From Oscillospiraceae bacterium (GTDB lineage: Bacteria; Bacillota; Clostridia; Oscillospirales; Ruminococcaceae): a stretch of DNA of 20,341 nt. Below the pieces are notes generated by a model. That model was not told the origin of the DNA and made no database searches. It saw nothing but the letters and a program-made list of their open reading frames with translations. The stretch is taken from the NCBI GenBank assembly GCA_900768995.1, contig CAAGEZ010000058.1, positions 1 through 20,341 on the forward strand, written 5' to 3'. The position numbers and the translations under genes are program-made. Shown piece after piece: positions 13,119-20,247 of the stretch (its first letter is position 1; each line of letters starts with the position of its first letter).

Positions 13119-14348
13119 ATGACAGACTGCATTATTATCGGCGGCGGTGCGGCGGGGCTTATGGCGGCTGTTACGGCGGCTGATTATGGCAAGACCGTTA
13201 TGCTGTTTGAGAAAAACAGCCGTGTGGGAAGAAAGCTTCTCATTACGGGAAAGGGTCGCTGCAACGTTACAAACAACTGCACCAAGGAGGATTTTTTTGA
13301 GAATATCCCCTGCAACGGCAGATTTTTATATTCCTCATATGCCGCTTTTGAATCGGGCGACACTATGGCGTTTTTTGAAAATCTTGGGGTTCCTCTAAAG
13401 ACTGAGAGGGGCAACAGGGTATTTCCCGTAAGCGACAGGGCAGAGGACATTGTTATTGCTTTTGAGCGTGCTGTTAAGGAGCGTTCGGACAGGATAACGG
13501 TGAAAAACGCAAAGGTCTCCAAGGTACTGACGGAAAACGGCAGGGTATCGGGAGTTATTGCGGAGGGCATTGCTTATCACGCTACGTCGGTGCTTATTGC
13601 CACGGGGGGACGGTCTTATCCCAAGACAGGCTCTGACGGCGACGGGTACAGGTTTGCAAAGGAGCTTGGTCACAAGGTCATACCGCTGCGGCCCTCTCTC
13701 ATTCCTATGGTGAGCGAGGAGGAATGGTGCAGGGAGGCTATGGGACTGTCCCTTAAAAATGTGACGCTGACGCTTATTGACACGGCTGACGGGAAAAAGC
13801 TTTTTTCCGAAATGGGCGAGATGCTGTTTACACATTTCGGCGTTTCGGGCCCGTTGGTTTTATCCGCTTCGGGGCACATAAGGAAAATGGAGCGGGACAG
13901 GTACAAGCTTGTGATCGACCTGAAGCCTGCTCTTGATGAAAAAATGCTTGATGCACGGCTTCAGAGAGATTTTGCAGAAAATGCCAACAGGGATTTTATA
14001 AACAGTCTGGGAAAGCTTCTTCCCGCAAAGCTTATCCCTGTTATTGCAAGGCTTTCGGGTATTCCTGAGGACAAAAAGGTCAATCAGATATCAAAAAAAG
14101 AGCGCACCGAGCTTATGCGGCTGCTCAAAAATCTCACGGTGACCATAAAGGATTTCCGCTCAATTGACGAGGCTATCGTTACGGGGGGCGGTGTGAGCAT
14201 AAGCGAGATAAACCCGAAAACTATGGAATCCAAGCTTGTGGACGGGCTTTATTTTGCGGGAGAGGTCATTGATGTTGACGCATACACGGGGGGATTTAAT
14301 TTACAGATTGCTTTCTCTACGGGTTATGCGGCGGGGATAAATATGTAA
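13119..14348 (+). CDS. BaiN/HI0933-family FAD-dependent oxidoreductase
   Basis: 409-aa flavoprotein of the HI0933/YhiN/BaiN family. Seen: the dinucleotide-binding start IIIGGGAAGLMAAVTAADYG (5-24), the family signature GRKLLITGKGRCNVTNNC, VLIATGGRSYPKTGSDGDGY, the mid-domain FGVSGPLVLSASGHI, and the C-terminal AIVTGGGVSISEINPKTMES followed by GLYFAGEVIDVDAYTGGFNL that closes the FAD site. Members have been linked to bile-acid steps and other reductions in gut Clostridia, yet most are uncharacterised, so the substrate is open. The ATG at 13119 follows GGGAAAGG. It is the last gene of the long plus-strand run and ends just before a bidirectional terminator. Confidence 0.92.
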   Translation: MTDCIIIGGGAAGLMAAVTAADYGKTVMLFEKNSRVGRKLLITGKGRCNVTNNCTKEDFFENIPCNGRFLYSSYAAFESGDTMAFFENLGVPLKTERGNRVFPVSDRAEDIVIAFERAVKERSDRITVKNAKVSKVLTENGRVSGVIAEGIAYHATSVLIATGGRSYPKTGSDGDGYRFAKELGHKVIPLRPSLIPMVSEEEWCREAMGLSLKNVTLTLIDTADGKKLFSEMGEMLFTHFGVSGPLVLSASGHIRKMERDRYKLVIDLKPALDEKMLDARLQRDFAENANRDFINSLGKLLPAKLIPVIARLSGIPEDKKVNQISKKERTELMRLLKNLTVTIKDFRSIDEAIVTGGGVSISEINPKTMESKLVDGLYFAGEVIDVDAYTGGFNLQIAFSTGYAAGINM

Positions 14349-14354
14349 GCAGCC

Positions 14355-14397
14355 AAAAACGCAGGAACGGCAGATTCAAATGCTGTTCCTGCGTTTT
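14355..14397. terminator. Bidirectional terminator between the flavoprotein gene and lacI-type gene
   Basis: AAAAACGCAGGAACGGCA (14355-14372) pairs with 14381-14397 (TGCTGTTCCTGCGTTTTT) over 17-18 bp with one G-T wobble and an 8-nt loop. The A-run on one side and T-run on the other serve both strands, matching the convergent gene order. It touches the stop codon of the minus-strand gene. Confidence 0.93.
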
Positions 14398-15408
14398 TTA
14401 CTTAAAATTCAGAGATGCAACGGAGTCTTTGAAAACTATCCTGCCCTTGACCTGCACCATTCCTATGGTCTCTGCGGGGGTGTTTATTTTGGAGAGGAGG
14501 GCATCTACGGCTATGGCGGACATTTTTTCGGTGTTTACTTCAAATGTAGTTATGTTCGGGACGGTTATGCTGCTGTAGACGGAATTATCAAAGCCTGTTA
14601 CGGAAATGTCCTCGGGAACACGGTACCCCTTTTCCGAAAGCAGTGCCATAAGCCTTGAGGCGGCTTCGTCACAGTTGCAGACAAAGGCGGTGGGCATCAC
14701 AACGGGAAGCTCTAAGGGGATAAATTCGCCAGTGTCCGCTTTTCGGTCGCTTATAAGATAGTAGTCGGAAAGGCGGATATTATGCTCGATGAGGGATTTT
14801 GCATAGCCTAAGTATCTGTCCTGAATGCTGCTGGTGGCGTGGATATTGCCCACAAAGGCTATTTCACGGTGGCCATTGTCGATAAGGTAATTCGTAAGCT
14901 CATAGGCGGCATAGAAGCTGTCGCCGACTACGCAGCTCTCGGCGGTAAGCTGATTGTAAAAATCAAGGAACACCACGGGGATACCTGTGTCAAGCACGGC
15001 TCTGATGTATTTGTCGGCTATCTGACCGAGGATTATTATGCCGTCAACACGCTGATGAAAGAAAATGTCGGGCAGCACCGCTTTTTCCTCGTTCACAGAG
15101 GTAAGGGTGTGGAAAAAGGCGTAATGCTTACGCTGCTGGAGGGCGGTGGATATGCCACGCATAAACTTAAAGTAAAAAGAATTTTCGGACATATATCGTT
15201 CTGCCACAATTATGCCGATATTTCCGCTGAGGGTCTTTTTCTTTTTCGCTTCCGTTCCGTATTTATAGCCCATTGTTTCGGCGGTTTTAAGTATTTTCTT
15301 CCTCAGCTCGGGGCTTACTCCCCTCTGTCCCGAAAAGGCTTTTGAGACGGACACTGCGCTTATGCCAAGCTTTGCGGCTATATCACGCATTGTAACGTTT
15401 TTTGCCAA
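14398..15408 (-). CDS. LacI-family transcriptional regulator
   Basis: 336-aa repressor. N-terminal helix-turn-helix and hinge: VTMRDIAAKLGISAVSVSKAFSGQRGVS, then the linker ILKTAETMGYKYG. The remainder is a periplasmic-binding-protein-like sensor (NIGIIVAERY, VDGIIILGQI, HREIAFVGNI, VPEDISVTGFDNS). The likely ligand is a sugar taken up by the divergent transporter. I prefer the TTG at 15408, 9 nt after AGGAG, which gives LAKNVTMRDIA. The in-frame ATG at 15426 adds six residues but has no ribosome site of its own, and that AGGAG falls inside those codons. A promoter matching TTGAAA-N17-TAAAAT lies upstream. Auto-control is plausible because AACGTT sits at the predicted transcription start. Confidence 0.93.
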   Translation of the reverse strand: MAKNVTMRDIAAKLGISAVSVSKAFSGQRGVSPELRKKILKTAETMGYKYGTEAKKKKTLSGNIGIIVAERYMSENSFYFKFMRGISTALQQRKHYAFFHTLTSVNEEKAVLPDIFFHQRVDGIIILGQIADKYIRAVLDTGIPVVFLDFYNQLTAESCVVGDSFYAAYELTNYLIDNGHREIAFVGNIHATSSIQDRYLGYAKSLIEHNIRLSDYYLISDRKADTGEFIPLELPVVMPTAFVCNCDEAASRLMALLSEKGYRVPEDISVTGFDNSVYSSITVPNITTFEVNTEKMSAIAVDALLSKINTPAETIGMVQVKGRIVFKDSVASLNFK

Positions 15409-15458
15409 GCTGTTCAACTCCTGCATTCAAGATAACAATAAAGATAACGTTTAAGTTA

Positions 15459-15487
15459 ATTTTAGCATATATCAAAGCCTTTTTCAA
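15459..15487 (-). promoter_or_regulatory. Predicted promoter of the lacI-type gene
   Basis: On the minus strand TTGAAA (15487-15482), a 17-nt spacer and TAAAAT (15464-15459), the latter preceded by TGC (extended -10). Transcription should start near 15452, next to an AACGTT centre at 15446-15451 that resembles half of a LacI-type operator. Confidence 0.7.
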
Positions 15488-15595
15488 GCCATATTTTCAA
15501 CTTAATTAATCGGTTCGTATTTAGGTTAAAAATTAGAGAATTTTACTTTTGTTAGCCTTATTTTAAAGGTAATTTAGTTTCATATTCTTAATATT
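15488..15595. other. AT-rich part of the lacI/transporter divergent region
   Basis: About 110 nt between the two divergent promoter sets. AT-rich, no frame, no strong hairpin. Nothing specific seen. Confidence 0.5.
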
Positions 15596-15623
15596 TTGTA
15601 ACGCCGATATTTCCAAATATAAT
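15596..15623 (+). promoter_or_regulatory. Candidate distal promoter of the sugar transporter operon
   Basis: TTGTAA (15596-15601), 16-nt spacer, TATAAT (15618-15623). The -35 is weak (4 of 6), the -10 perfect. It is notable because the best LacI-type operator begins 11 nt after the -10 box, the ideal place to block initiation. Confidence 0.45.
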
Positions 15624-15633
15624 AATTGTGCTC

Positions 15634-15647
15634 TGCAAACGTTTTCT
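15634..15647. promoter_or_regulatory. LacI/CcpA-type operator
   Basis: TGCAAACGTTTTCT fits the LacI-superfamily operator pattern TGnAAnCGnTTnCA at all fixed positions but the last base, and contains the perfect palindrome AAACGTTT. It may serve the divergent LacI protein or a CcpA-type global regulator; the sequence cannot decide which. Confidence 0.6.
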
Positions 15648-15735
15648 GATTTTTATGTTCATTTAATTTTTTATAAACGCAGTTAATAATTTCAGACAAA
15701 ATGCACAAGCTATACACAGTGTAATTGTCACGATA

Positions 15736-15749
15736 CACAAAGATTTGTG
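15736..15749. promoter_or_regulatory. 14-nt palindrome upstream of the proximal transporter promoter
   Basis: CACAAA-GA-TTTGTG is a perfect palindrome 80 nt upstream of the proximal -35 box. It lacks the CG centre of LacI-type sites, so if functional it would bind another regulator. It could occur by chance in AT-rich DNA. Confidence 0.3.
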
Positions 15750-15828
15750 ATAGATTTCCGAAAATTGTGAAAAATTAACAAAGCTAACAAAATCCGGCTG
15801 TACGAATTGCCGCTATTTGCGTTTTTCC

Positions 15829-15856
15829 TTGACTTTGGACGGGAAACAAATATAAT
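15829..15856 (+). promoter_or_regulatory. Proximal promoter of the sugar transporter operon
   Basis: TTGACT (15829-15834), 16-nt spacer, TATAAT (15851-15856): near-consensus. Transcription would start about 70 nt before the binding-protein ATG. Confidence 0.75.
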
Positions 15857-15931
15857 TAATTCATCGCAGAAAACACAGGCAATGAATAACACATCAATGC
15901 TGAAAATTAATGATTAATGGAGGTCATTAAA

Positions 15932-17353
15932 ATGAACACAAAGCTTAAAAGAACTGCGGCTATGTGTGCCGCACTGGTAATGGCAGGTACAGTTCTCACC
16001 GCCTGCGGCGGCTCTTCCGACAACGGCGGAGACACTACTACTGCTGCTCAGGGCGGCGACACAACCACTGCTGCCGATGCAGGCAATGCTGAGGGCGGCG
16101 ATGCCGAAGCTCCTGCTTCCAATGACGGTCTCAGCGGAACCATCAAGGTTCTCCACCACCGTACCGACAGAGATCAGGACGGCACAATGGCTAAGCTCAC
16201 TGAGGGCTTCAACGCTCTTTATCCTAATGTAACAGTTGAGTATCAGTCCTTCACAAACTATGCTGATGACATCGCTACTATGATGCAGTCCGATAACTAC
16301 GGCGACGTTGTTATGACTCCTCAGGCTCTTAAGCAGGCTGATCTTCCTAACTTCTTCGCTTCATTCGGTTCTTATGATGAGCTTTCTCAGAAGTACTACT
16401 GGCTCGAAAACTACAGCGTTGACGGTCAGGTTTATGCACTTCCTACAGGCGGTACAGCTTCCGGTATCCTCTACAACAAGAAGGTCTGGGCTGACGCAGG
16501 CATCACTTCTCTTCCCACTACTACAGAAGAATTTCTTAACTGCCTTAAGCAGATAAAGGAAAATACTGACGCTATCCCCTACTACACAAACTACAACGCA
16601 GGCTGGTGCATCACTCAGTGGCAGTCTCTCGTAGTCGGTGCTTCAGGAGACCCCGATTACAACACCAAGCTTCTTACTGAAAAGAATGACCTTTTCTCCG
16701 CAGGCAGCCCTTATGACGCTGTTTACGGCACACTCTTTGACATCTACGCTGATGCCTCCCTCCACGAGGAAGATCCTATGACAACTGACTGGGAAGGCTG
16801 CAAGCCCGCTTTCGCACAGGGCAAGATCGCTACTATGGTTCTCGGTTCCTGGGCTATCAGCCAGTTCCAGGAAGCTGCTGAGCAGGTCGGCACCGATCCC
16901 GCTGACGTTGGATATATGCCTTTCCCCAACAGCATTGACGGCAAAATTTACTCCGTTTCCTCCAACGACTATATGATGAGCGTTAACAAGAATTCTTCCA
17001 ATCTTGATGCTGCTATGGCTTATGCTGAGTGGTTCTGCACAGATTCCGGCTTTGCTCAGAACGAGGGCGAAATTTCCGGTCTTAAGGGTGCTGCAATGCC
17101 TGAGACACTTTCTTCCTTCGACGAGCTGGGAGTTCAGCTCTTCGTTGAGAACCCCACACCTGCTGATCTCATCGGCAAGTGGGACGAGATCGCTAAGGCT
17201 TCTGAGGTCGATCCTTGGGGCGATGCTTCCACAAACTTCAAGTTCAGAATGGCTGAGGCTGCTTTCAACGGCAAGGGCAGAGACGAATATGACAAGATCG
17301 CTGCTGACGTTAATGCTGCCTGGGCTAAGTCCAGAGACGAGATCCTCGGCTGA
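15932..17353 (+). CDS. Sugar ABC transporter substrate-binding lipoprotein (CUT1-type)
   Basis: 473-aa extracellular solute-binding protein (family 1), the ligand receptor of an ABC importer for sugars or short oligosaccharides. Seen: signal peptide with basic start and lipobox LTAC (lipidated C25), a low-complexity linker rich in G, D, T and A (26-65), then a binding domain starting GTIKVLHHRTDRDQDG, with QVYALPTGGTASGILYNKKVWADAGI and GKIATMVLGSWA, typical for the family. The ATG at 15932 is 8 nt after GGAGG; an upstream in-frame ATG (15917) overlaps that site. Codon choice is narrower than in neighbours (many GCT, CTC, AAG), as expected for a highly expressed gene. Several aromatic residues suggest a carbohydrate ligand; its identity is not readable. 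Confidence 0.95.
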   Translation: MNTKLKRTAAMCAALVMAGTVLTACGGSSDNGGDTTTAAQGGDTTTAADAGNAEGGDAEAPASNDGLSGTIKVLHHRTDRDQDGTMAKLTEGFNALYPNVTVEYQSFTNYADDIATMMQSDNYGDVVMTPQALKQADLPNFFASFGSYDELSQKYYWLENYSVDGQVYALPTGGTASGILYNKKVWADAGITSLPTTTEEFLNCLKQIKENTDAIPYYTNYNAGWCITQWQSLVVGASGDPDYNTKLLTEKNDLFSAGSPYDAVYGTLFDIYADASLHEEDPMTTDWEGCKPAFAQGKIATMVLGSWAISQFQEAAEQVGTDPADVGYMPFPNSIDGKIYSVSSNDYMMSVNKNSSNLDAAMAYAEWFCTDSGFAQNEGEISGLKGAAMPETLSSFDELGVQLFVENPTPADLIGKWDEIAKASEVDPWGDASTNFKFRMAEAAFNGKGRDEYDKIAADVNAAWAKSRDEILG

Positions 17354-17397
17354 TTAACTTTTACCAATCCTCTTTAATTTTTCTTTCTCTCCACGTA

Positions 17398-17441
17398 CTG
17401 TATTCTTCTGCGGTGCATCTTCACGCCGCAGAATGATACGG
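17398..17441 (+). other. Intercistronic hairpin between binding protein and permease genes
   Basis: 17398-17413 pairs with 17426-17441 at 13 of 16 positions, including the perfect core TTCTGCGG/CCGCAGAA, around a 12-nt loop. No long T-run follows. Position and shape resemble structures after binding-protein genes that protect the upstream mRNA and reduce read-through into permease genes. Confidence 0.65.
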
Positions 17442-17502
17442 TATCTTTATACTCAGCAATTTAAACCATAAATACATTCTACCCGAAAATGAGGGATATG
17501 CT

Positions 17503-18429
17503 TTGACTACTAAATCCGTTAAGACCCCTAAGCCTATAAACGGCAGACTGTCAAGATCATATATTGATAAAATGGTCACGGTATGCCTTTTCCTGCTTAT
17601 CCCCACTGTACTTCTCGTTATTTTCACCTACATTCCTGCGGCTGAAATGGTAAAATTCAGCTTTGAGGAAAGAGATCAGTTCGGTGTTGACGTTAAGTAT
17701 GTGGGTCTTAAGAATTACAAAACCGTTTTTGACACTCCCGAATATTTTGCTGCTTTCAAAAACAGCATCTACTATCTGTTCGGCTCATTTATCCAGCTTG
17801 GTCTTGCTCTTTTTCTTGCGACAATCCTCTGTTCTAAGATCAGATTTTCTAATTTCTTCAAGGGCGTTCTCTTCTTCCCGTATATGATAAATACGGTTGC
17901 GGTTGCCCTTATTTTCCGCCGATTCTTCCAGAAGGGCGACGGTATCACCAACACTGACGGTACTCTGAACTCTATCATCACGCTTCTTGGCGGCGACCCT
18001 GTGAAGTTCCTTTCAACTGAGGGACTTGTAAACATCTGTCTTGTGTTTGTTTCCATATGGAGATACATCGGTTTTGACCTTGTTATGTTCATCGGTGCTA
18101 TCCAGTCTGTTTCTCCTGACATCTATGAGGCTGCTGAGCTTGACGGTGCTAACCGTTTCCAGGTATTCAGATACATCATCGCACCCAGCATCAGACCCAT
18201 TATCCTTTTACAGATGATACTTGCGGTCAAGGGTGCTATCAGCGTTTACGAAATCCCCTTTATCATCACAGGCGGACGCTTCGGCTCCAGCACATTCGTT
18301 ATCCAAACTACGGAAACGGCGTTTAAGTTTCAAAAGGTGGGACTTGCCTCGGCAATGGCTGTGGTGCTGTTCCTCATAATCGTCGTGGTTACGATAATCC
18401 AGAAGCTTGTTTTCAAGGAGGATAAGTAA
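17503..18429 (+). CDS. Sugar ABC transporter permease (MalF/UgpA-like)
   Basis: 308-aa first membrane subunit of the importer. About six hydrophobic segments, beginning with VCLFLLIPTVLLVIFTYIP (about 28-46), and the cytoplasmic EAA loop EAAELDGANRFQVFRYI (209 onward) that docks to the ATPase. YVGLKNYKTVF before the second segment is a CUT1 trademark. The start is TTG at 17503, 7 nt after GAGGG; no in-frame ATG of suitable position exists. It is separated from the binding-protein gene by a hairpin and from the second permease by one nucleotide. Confidence 0.95.
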   Translation: MTTKSVKTPKPINGRLSRSYIDKMVTVCLFLLIPTVLLVIFTYIPAAEMVKFSFEERDQFGVDVKYVGLKNYKTVFDTPEYFAAFKNSIYYLFGSFIQLGLALFLATILCSKIRFSNFFKGVLFFPYMINTVAVALIFRRFFQKGDGITNTDGTLNSIITLLGGDPVKFLSTEGLVNICLVFVSIWRYIGFDLVMFIGAIQSVSPDIYEAAELDGANRFQVFRYIIAPSIRPIILLQMILAVKGAISVYEIPFIITGGRFGSSTFVIQTTETAFKFQKVGLASAMAVVLFLIIVVVTIIQKLVFKEDK

Positions 18430-18430
18430 T

Positions 18431-19291
18431 ATGGCAGCAGAAGCTATCAAGAGAGAAAACAGTAACTTTACTGCAAAGCTCTTTACTTTCTTAAAATATT
18501 TTATCCTCGTGTTTGCCTGCCTTATCGTTTTTATTCCACTTATCGTTGTTTTCCTCGGTTCCTTAAAGAACAACACCGAGTTCCTTTCCTCCAATGTTTT
18601 CGCTCTTCCTACTGAGTTTGAATGGTCAAACTACAAGACCGCTTTCATTGACGGTAAGGTGCTCCTCGGTCTGAGAAACACTGCGATAATCATTCTTATC
18701 TCCTGCACAGGCACTATCATCACGGGTACGATGACCGCTTATGTTCTCCAGCGTTTCAAGACCACTTTCGGAAAAATTCTGAAGGCTGCGTTCCTCCTTG
18801 CCACACTTTTCCCTGCTATCTCAATGCAGGTAACTGTTTACCGCATAATGAACAGCTTCGGTCTTGTAGGCACTATGGCGGCTCCAATTATCCTCTACAT
18901 CGGCACGGATATTATCTCCATTTACATCTTTATGCAGTTTCTCGATAATATCTCCTATTCTCTCGATGAGAGTGCTATCATTGACGGTGCAAACTACTTC
19001 ACGGTATTCTTCAAAATTATTCTTCCCCTGCTTCGTCCTGCGATCGCTACTGTCCTTATAATCAAGGTCATCAGCATTTACAACGACTTCTACACCCCTC
19101 AGCTTTATATGCCCAGCGAAGAGCTGTCGGTGGTATCCACATCGCTTTACCGCTTTATGGGTCCTTACGGTGCTAAGTGGGAGATAATCTTTGCAGGTAT
19201 CGTTATCTGTATCATTCCTACGCTCATCATTTTCCTTGCTCTCCAGAAGCAGATATATGCGGGTCTTGTTAACGGCTCGGTCAAGGAATAA
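18431..19291 (+). CDS. Sugar ABC transporter permease (MalG/UgpE-like)
   Basis: 286-aa second membrane subunit, pairing with the preceding permease. Seen: first hydrophobic segment FLKYFILVFACLIVFIPLIVVFLGS, the FLSSNVFALPTEFEWSNYKTAF segment typical of MalG-type proteins, six hydrophobic segments overall, and an EAA loop in variant form DESAIIDGANYFTVFFKI (179 onward) ending in LPLLRP. The ATG at 18431 is 9 nt after a perfect AAGGAGG. No ATP-binding subunit follows; the operon appears to end here at a strong hairpin. Use of a shared MsmK/UgpC-type ATPase encoded elsewhere is usual for Gram-positive CUT1 systems of this gene order. Confidence 0.95.
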   Translation: MAAEAIKRENSNFTAKLFTFLKYFILVFACLIVFIPLIVVFLGSLKNNTEFLSSNVFALPTEFEWSNYKTAFIDGKVLLGLRNTAIIILISCTGTIITGTMTAYVLQRFKTTFGKILKAAFLLATLFPAISMQVTVYRIMNSFGLVGTMAAPIILYIGTDIISIYIFMQFLDNISYSLDESAIIDGANYFTVFFKIILPLLRPAIATVLIIKVISIYNDFYTPQLYMPSEELSVVSTSLYRFMGPYGAKWEIIFAGIVICIIPTLIIFLALQKQIYAGLVNGSVKE

Positions 19292-19314
19292 CATCAACAG
19301 CTTCCGATAAAAAA

Positions 19315-19363
19315 TAACAGCATCACCCGTCAGGTGGGTTTCATCTGACGGGTGATGCTGTTA
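19315..19363. terminator. 19-bp perfect hairpin after the transporter operon
   Basis: 19315-19333 pairs without mismatch with 19345-19363 around an 11-nt loop (core CATCACCCGTCAG/CTGACGGGTGATG). The T-run suited for termination (TTTTTT on the minus strand, from 19309-19314) serves leftward transcription; for the rightward operon the stem is followed by TAGATTG and only later by TTTTT (19376-19380). It is probably the operon's 3' end in any case. Confidence 0.8.
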
Positions 19364-19385
19364 TAGATTGTCTCATTTTTATACA

Positions 19386-19420
19386 TTTAGAAATATTAAA
19401 TATATACTTTAGAAATATTA
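19386..19420 (+). promoter_or_regulatory. Two 13-nt direct repeats, 22-nt period, before the last gene
   Basis: TTTAGAAATATTA occurs at 19386-19398 and exactly again at 19408-19420. Two overlapping TATAAT boxes follow (19419-19424 and 19427-19432), but no good -35 is at the right distance. A period of 22 nt is about two helical turns, so a protein dimer could bind one face and activate the promoter. Confidence 0.55.
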
Positions 19421-19485
19421 TAATGATATAATTTATGCATAATAAATACTTTAGGGTGGAGCTTTTTGAGGTTGGTGGAAATATA

Positions 19486-20214
19486 ATGAGAAAAAGGATT
19501 ATGGCAATAGCTTTGCTGTCGGCAGTAATCGGAACTTCGTTTTCAGGCTGTGGACAAAATGACCCACAAACAAATGAATCGACAGAAGTAAAAATATCTT
19601 TGGCTGAACCAAAGGCAGCCGCTGTTCAAGATCTAAATGGAGCTAATCAGAAAAATGATTTTTGTCTCCCTCCAAACCTGTCTATGGACGATTTGCTTAA
19701 TATGCTCCAAATTGATGGGAAAACACTTTCTATGCCCACAACGCTTGAAGATATTTTGGCTTTAAATGACAATTTCACTTGCGAAATGGCTTTTTCTGAG
19801 CTTTATTCTACCCCTGAAAAATGTATAGAGAATATGGGCGGGGTGTTTTTTGATATAAAATATAAAGATGAAAAATTATTTCAGGCTGCCATTTCGGAAA
19901 ATGATTATAACGGAGATCACCTGTCATCAAAAATATATAAATTTTCAAGTTTATTTAATTATGAAAACTTTGAAAAAGCTGATTTGAAATTCAATATCAT
20001 AAATGGTATTGGATTTGATAGTTCATTTGATAAGGTAATAAAGACATTTGGAGAACCAAATGCACATACTAATGCTACAAATAGCTGCGCATATAAATTC
20101 TATGATAAAGATATAATATACAGAATAGAATTTTTATACTATTTAGATGAAAAAGAAAATGAGTATGATAACAAACACGTTTGTTCAATAAATATACAAT
20201 CTGAGAGAGTATAA
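19486..20214 (+). CDS. Lipoprotein of unknown function
   Basis: 242 aa. Basic start and hydrophobic core, then lipobox FSGC (C22), so exported and lipid-anchored. A spacer rich in T, E and N follows, then LPPNLSMDDLLNMLQIDG, a central domain of unknown type, and a C-terminal part with GIGFDSSFDKVIKTFGEPNA, a pattern seen in the 'G-x-S-F-x-x-V-x-x-x-F/L-G-x-P' repeats of many clostridial lipoproteins. The ATG at 19486 follows GGTGG; the ATG at 19435 would add 17 residues in front of the signal peptide. It is clearly more AT-rich than its neighbours (frequent AAA, AAT, ATA, TTT) and is enclosed by a hairpin and a repeat, which suggests later acquisition. Confidence 0.85.
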   Translation: MRKRIMAIALLSAVIGTSFSGCGQNDPQTNESTEVKISLAEPKAAAVQDLNGANQKNDFCLPPNLSMDDLLNMLQIDGKTLSMPTTLEDILALNDNFTCEMAFSELYSTPEKCIENMGGVFFDIKYKDEKLFQAAISENDYNGDHLSSKIYKFSSLFNYENFEKADLKFNIINGIGFDSSFDKVIKTFGEPNAHTNATNSCAYKFYDKDIIYRIEFLYYLDEKENEYDNKHVCSINIQSERV

Positions 20215-20247
20215 ATAAATTCAGAACCTGTCTTCATAAGAAATGTG

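Noticed and set aside
14380..14658. A 92-codon plus-strand frame inside the lacI-type gene
   Set aside because: It starts inside the terminator hairpin and is antisense to a well-conserved sensor domain.
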